Shown: positions 60,369 through 64,000 of the stretch, piece by piece
Position numbering within the stretch: position 1 is the first letter of the stretch
Layout: every line of letters begins with the position of its first letter
Source of the DNA: Muscardinus avellanarius
Taxonomy: Eukaryota; Chordata; Mammalia; Rodentia; Gliridae
DNA: 64,000 nucleotides
Reading direction: 5' to 3'
Assembly: GCA_963383645.1 (NCBI GenBank)
Contig: OY726571.1
Span: 75,995,860-76,059,859 of the forward strand
Made by a program: the position numbers and the translations under genes
Notes under the pieces: model-generated
The model's input: the letters and a program-made list of their open reading frames with translations, nothing else
The model's database searches: none
Told to the model about the DNA's origin: nothing

Positions 60369-60449
60369 CCGCGTTGCAAATACCGATCCAACCGGGTAGC
60401 CAGGCCACAACTGGGGCCGTCAAGAGTGGGATCGGTATTTGCAATGCGG
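60369..60449. repeat. GC-rich 21-bp stem hairpin
   Basis: Arms 60369-60389 and 60429-60449 pair over 21 positions with one G/T (G-U in RNA). The loop is 39 nt (60390-60428). GC- and CpG-richer than the surrounding AT-rich retroelements, and not part of either consensus as I know it. Confidence 0.92.
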
Positions 60450-60727
60450 TATTTTTCATATTTTTGAAACAGGGTCTCTTAGGCCAGAGCGCTGGCTTCG
60501 AACCTGCACGATCCTCCTGTTTCCGCCTCCCAAGTGCGGGGATTACAAGCGTGTGCCATCGCCCGGCCTAAAAGTTAGAATCTTAAAACCACAGACCCTT
60601 CAACCTGCTCTTAGCTATAATGAGAGAAGTGATATAGGATTAGGGCTGTGGCCACAAGTAGCTGAAGGGCCCAGACAATTTTTTTTTTTTTTTTGGTTGG
60701 GTAGGTCATAGTTTATTCCTAATATTT

Positions 60728-60812
60728 TATTTTTAAATTTTTATTGGTGCATTGTAGTCATACATCTTAATAGAGTACAAGATGGTAGAGTCATATATGT
60801 ACACATCACTCA
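60728..60812 (-). mobile_element. L1 3' terminal fragment
   Basis: AATTTTTATTGGTGCATTGT, AGTCATACATCTTAATAGAG and TACAAGATGGTAGAGTCATA. Very short. Confidence 0.8.
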
Positions 60813-61006
60813 ATTTTTGTGTGTGTGTGGTACTGGGGTTCCTGGAAACCCTTCTACCTCCGGGCTACACTCCTAGACCTATTTTTATATTTTTTTATTT
60901 GGAAACAGAGTCTCTTCAGCCAGCGCCACTGGCTTCGAACCTGCGTGATACTCCTGTCTCTGCCTCCCAAGTGTGGGGATTACAAGTGTGTGCCACCACG
61001 CCCGGC
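60813..61006 (-). mobile_element. Variant B1-dID SINE in L1 fragment
   Basis: TACTGGGGTTCCTGGAAACC, CTCTTCAGCCAGCGCCACTG and CACCACGCCCGGC. It begins where the L1 fragment breaks off. CAATTTTT occurs at both edges. Confidence 0.93.
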
Positions 61007-61457
61007 AATTTTTTTAATATTGAAAGCAAGATTTTAAAAAGGTGAAAAATCATGATTGACTTTAATTTTGTTTTACTCTACCCAGGTTAGAAATGTCTAT
61101 TTTTATTTTGTTTTTGAAAATTGTTTGGCAAGGAGAGTTTACTTTTTGCCAAAAGTGTCTTGCCACCAGGGAAGTAAGGTATGCAAGTTCACTGAGCTGG
61201 AGAAGTCTGCCCAGATTTTATTAATAGAGCAAATTTCTGTACTGCATTCCTATCGGTGGGAGTGTGGTTTCACAGTCTTAACATAGTTGGTTAATTCTTT
61301 TAGAACAGAATGTGGGGGAAGGGTTGGCATTTGTAATTCTTAGGAGATGGAAACTCACAATCAGAACCTTATACAAGGTTACAAAATGATGGTTATTTTA
61401 AATTAAGGTAATCATTTGATAGAATAGACCCAATTATATTTTCACAGCTTCCCCCTC
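61007..61457. other. Unique DNA, possible ERV-flanking sequence
   Basis: Lies 3' of the envelope relic on the minus strand, where a retroviral 3' end or LTR might be expected. I cannot recognise LTR features. Confidence 0.3.
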
Positions 61458-61945
61458 TTATACATTACTACACTTTTCTTCAAATTCTGTTAGCATATGG
61501 TGACTTTCACTCTCAAAGGTATCTAAAATGAAAAGATTATTTTGAGAGCTATTCCTGTTAGCCCCTGGATTAGGCCCATAACACAGGATTATAAATCATC
61601 CCACTAGGGTTATTACTCTGAATAATATAATGAGAGATGTTAGGATTGATGTCATTATTCCTTTCCATTTTCTAAACTATTGTTCCATTAGGCTGGAGGA
61701 AGGATCATCTATCCTTGAGTTTCCTGTTAGTTCAGCTGCTAATGTAGTCAGACCTTGTAAGGCTTTAGTTTTGGTACCATCTGAAACCATATTGTTTGGG
61801 ATAAAAGACCTTCATCACATATTCCTCCCCTTTCTGCTAAGGTCTTGTCTAAGGCTAACCTATTTTCCCCAGGTTTTTCTGCTGGTAGCATCTAATTGTT
61901 CAGCTGTTCCCTTGATTGCATCTCAAGTATGGGTGACAAATCTCT
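61458..61945 (-). mobile_element. Endogenous retrovirus envelope TM relic
   Basis: The minus strand carries pieces of a retroviral envelope transmembrane subunit, the membrane-anchored half of an Env protein. From the N-terminal side these are a heptad-rich helix, then a Gly-Gly-Ile-Cys motif (about 61817-61828) where the immunosuppressive-like region and disulfide motif lie in such proteins. After a frame change come a conserved Leu-rich helix, an aromatic/basic pre-membrane segment (about 61660-61690), a hydrophobic anchor (about 61590-61655) and a short tail ending in TAA at 61460-61458. In-frame stops at 61679-61677 and 61598-61596 and the frameshift show it is dead. The paired cysteines after the first Cys are missing. 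No surface subunit, gag or pol is seen beside it. Confidence 0.72.
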
Positions 61946-62088
61946 TATTTTAATGTATACAATTCATTCATTCTATATTTTTATAATCTAATAATATAGA
62001 TTCAAAATCTACAACAATCTGGTTTCTAGACTTAAATTCATCTGATTCTCCTCTGGGTACTCCAATGTGTGTGTGTGTTTCTGTTCTC

Positions 62089-62089
<1 letters not shown>
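61946..62089. other. Unique DNA
   Basis: Nothing recognised. No surface-subunit sequence is visible next to the envelope relic. Confidence 0.4.
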
Positions 62090-62151
<62 letters not shown>

Positions 62152-62242
62152 CCTCCCTCCCTCTCTCTCCCTCTCCCTCTCCCTCTTCCTCTCCCTCTCC
62201 CTCCCTCTCTCCCTCTCTCTCCCTCTCCCTCTCCCTCTCCCT

Positions 62243-62284
<42 letters not shown>
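62090..62284. repeat. Long (CT)n/(CCCT)n/(CCCTCT)n polypyrimidine tract
   Basis: About 195 bp of pure pyrimidine on the plus strand: (CT)n, CCCT blocks, then CCCTCT hexamers and CT again. Overlapping Ser/Leu/Pro and Arg/Glu frames are artefacts. Confidence 0.97.
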
Positions 62285-62287
<3 letters not shown>

Positions 62288-62624
62288 GAACACTTTATTT
62301 AGTTTGACCTTGAAGACTAAAGCTGGCTTTTCTCCTATGTGCCTGAAGTTTTTGCTGTGCCCATTGTGCCAAGCCTGGCATCAGAGTTACTGAGTCCATA
62401 CTTACAACCCAGTTATTTGGGTTTGTTAGTCAACATCTGCTTTCTCATGGTGTTACAGTTGCAGTGAGTGTTTATGTAAAAAAAAAAAAAAACTAGCATG
62501 TTAGGACATTGTACAATAACCCAGATATAGTGCTGTAAAAATTTTTCCAACTCTTTACCTTGGACCATCCGCTAATTTCTATTTTAATAATGACTTTTTA
62601 GGAGTAATGCTTCTTCCTTAGAAG
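62285..62624. other. Unique DNA
   Basis: Nothing recognised. Confidence 0.45.
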
Positions 62625-62814
62625 CAGGTATGGTAGTTCCTATCTGTGATCCCCGTACTCGGGAGGCCAAGACAGAAAGATCCCAAGTTTGATGCCAGCC
62701 TCAGCAACCTAGCAAGACCCAGTTTCAAAATAAAAAGGGCTGGGGGTATAGCTCAGAGGTAAAATGCACCTGGGTTCAATCCCCAGTGCCCCCCCACACA
62801 CACACACACACAGA
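62625..62814 (+). mobile_element. B1-dID SINE
   Basis: GCAGGTATGGTAGTTCCTAT, CAGCCTCAGCAACCTAGCAA, GGGGGTATAGCTCAGAGGTA and GGGTTCAATCCCCAGTGCCC, then a short (CA)n tail. Confidence 0.93.
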
Positions 62815-63910
62815 GAAAATAAAGTTAGAGGTATAAAGATGAATATGAGACAGAGAGGAAGTGTTTTAGAACTACCCTGTCACAGATACATTTTGTAGAG
62901 AGTGACCCTCTCTAGTGCTGGCAGTGGAGATTAGAGCTGCCCTGAGCTGACTTGACCTAAAGAAAGCAATAGACCTTTTATTCTTATCATTTCAAGGAAG
63001 CTAATACAGTTTTCTCCTTAGCTCTCTAGAGCAATGTTCTGGGGTACAATGAAATTTCTATACAATAATAGTAGATTTGAAAACTAAGAATGATGGAAGA
63101 CATACAAAGACAAACAGTTTGCTATTAGACACTGATTTCTCCATGAATTTGCTCTAGGGTCCCAGAACGCAAGTGACAACATATACATGCTCTACAAATG
63201 TAGTGATGCTTGGCTTGGGGAAATCTACCTCTTTATTTCACACTTAGTGGGGCAAATCCTCAATTTGTACCTTATTTTGATGTCCTTCCTTTTGGAAAGG
63301 GAAGGAAACACAAGATATAAGTTTTGTGAGACACATTGGTACAATCCATACCTGAGTGCTGTATGTATCCTTCAATGATCAAATACATTGACCCCTGGGA
63401 TAATTCCAGGAGATTTTAGAAACTAAAGAGAGGTATCCAGAGGGAGAGACCTATTTGTTGTAGAGTCCAAGTGTGATGTGGATGGAGAAAAATCTAGATT
63501 CTTCTAGAAACAGGAAGAGAAGGAACTTCTGAATAAACTTGGGACTTAATGGCAGAATACTAGACCCTGTCTGAGCTCTGTCATTGTTTCTGATACTGTG
63601 GACTAGCCACTTAGGTCTTCTTTGCATTAGTTGTTATTTGTTTTAGTTTAAAATCAGTCAAAGAAGGTGGAAACTCTGGGCTGAATGATTTAGCGTTAAC
63701 ACTTTATGTTTTGTAAGGGAAGAGAAAAAGGATTTTGATAAAAAAAATCTTAGCTGAATTTTGTTTGTTCTTAAAACAGGGTCTATTGAGCTAACCTACA
63801 TGCCACCTGTTGACTCTAGACCTCCCCCCACCAAGTTTTCAGTGTGAATGCCGATATTATTATGAAGTACAAAATAGGTACATACATGTAGTATAAGTAT
63901 CAATTGTTTG
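62815..63910. other. Unique DNA
   Basis: No gene or repeat is recognised. The 63-codon frame at 63187-63378 lacks motifs. Confidence 0.5.
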
Positions 63911-64000
63911 TGTGTCTGTGTGTGGTATTGGGGATTAAACTCAGGGGCAGCCCTATATCCCCAGTCCTATTTTTTTTACAATAGGGAGGGTCTCATTAAG
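63911..64000 (-). mobile_element. B1-dID SINE cut by the window end
   Basis: GTGTGGTATTGGGGATTAAA, TATATCCCCAGTCCTATTTT, then GGTCTCATTAAG at the last base. Confidence 0.88.

Larger units (their letters stand above)
59893..60570 (-). mobile_element. Variant SINE split by an L1-containing insertion
   Basis: The ID part (TACTGGGGTTCCTGGAAGCC, to 59950) and the B1 part (TTTTTGAAACAGGGTCTCTT to GCCCGGCC, 60454-60569) are two halves of one minus-strand SINE. AAAGyTAGAATCTT flanks the whole (59879-59892 and 60571-60584). Confidence 0.88.

Noticed and set aside
62009..62393. Arg/Glu and Ser/Leu repeat proteins
   Set aside because: Open frames through a pure pyrimidine tract carry no coding information.

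Overview
This is a gene-poor stretch of a rodent nuclear genome, most likely from the squirrel family (Sciuridae). The main evidence is more than 35 SINE copies that join a 7SL-derived B1 half to a tRNA-derived ID half. This dimer (B1-dID/MEN type) is known from squirrels and close relatives. L1 elements with a shared 3' UTR ending, ancient MIR/MaLR/hAT/Tigger relics, long AC, AT and CT microsatellites and a low-GC background fit the same picture. There is no bacterial, viral or plasmid organisation.

I find no intact protein-coding gene, tRNA or rRNA. The longest open frame (353 codons, minus strand) belongs to a processed pseudogene of translation elongation factor eEF1A1 (13671-15428). It covers the complete 462-codon frame with no indel but has two nonsense codons and a damaged GTP-binding loop. 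The other open frames lie in retroelements or simple repeats, or have no recognisable product. The clearest protein relic besides eEF1A is a minus-strand fragment of an endogenous retroviral envelope transmembrane subunit (61458-61945), broken by stops and a frameshift.

Layout. 1-13 kb: an ERVL-type LTR relic, a possible unidentified retrocopy (1.9-3.3 kb), SINEs, a MaLR LTR with trinucleotide expansions (10.6-11.05 kb) and an inverted L1 insertion with target-site duplications (11.67-12.35 kb). 13.7-15.4 kb: eEF1A1 pseudogene. 16-30 kb: SINE clusters, two L1 3' ends facing each other (20.7-21.5 kb), further L1 3' ends and a 13-bp minisatellite (28.5 kb). 30-46 kb: Tigger and hAT DNA transposon relics, an old L1 ORF2 fragment (35.7-36.2 kb), two related MaLR LTRs (37.2 and 43.7 kb), a 34-bp inverted repeat pair (35.0/35.4 kb) and a double palindrome (37.63-37.72 kb). 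46-58 kb: mostly unique AT-rich DNA with MIR relics and one good CTCF-like site (57.9 kb). 58-64 kb: a nest of young SINEs and L1s enclosing a GC-rich 21-bp-stem hairpin (60.37-60.45 kb), the envelope relic and a long polypyrimidine tract.

No set of genes works together here. Most L1 3' ends lie antisense to the plus strand, which would fit an intron of a plus-strand gene, but no exon can be recognised. The items most worth a second look are the hairpin, the double palindrome, the 34-bp inverted repeat, the envelope relic, and a SINE subfamily whose ID half has lost its B box to a palindromic sequence. All repeat calls come from reading the sequence against remembered family features, so boundaries are approximate.
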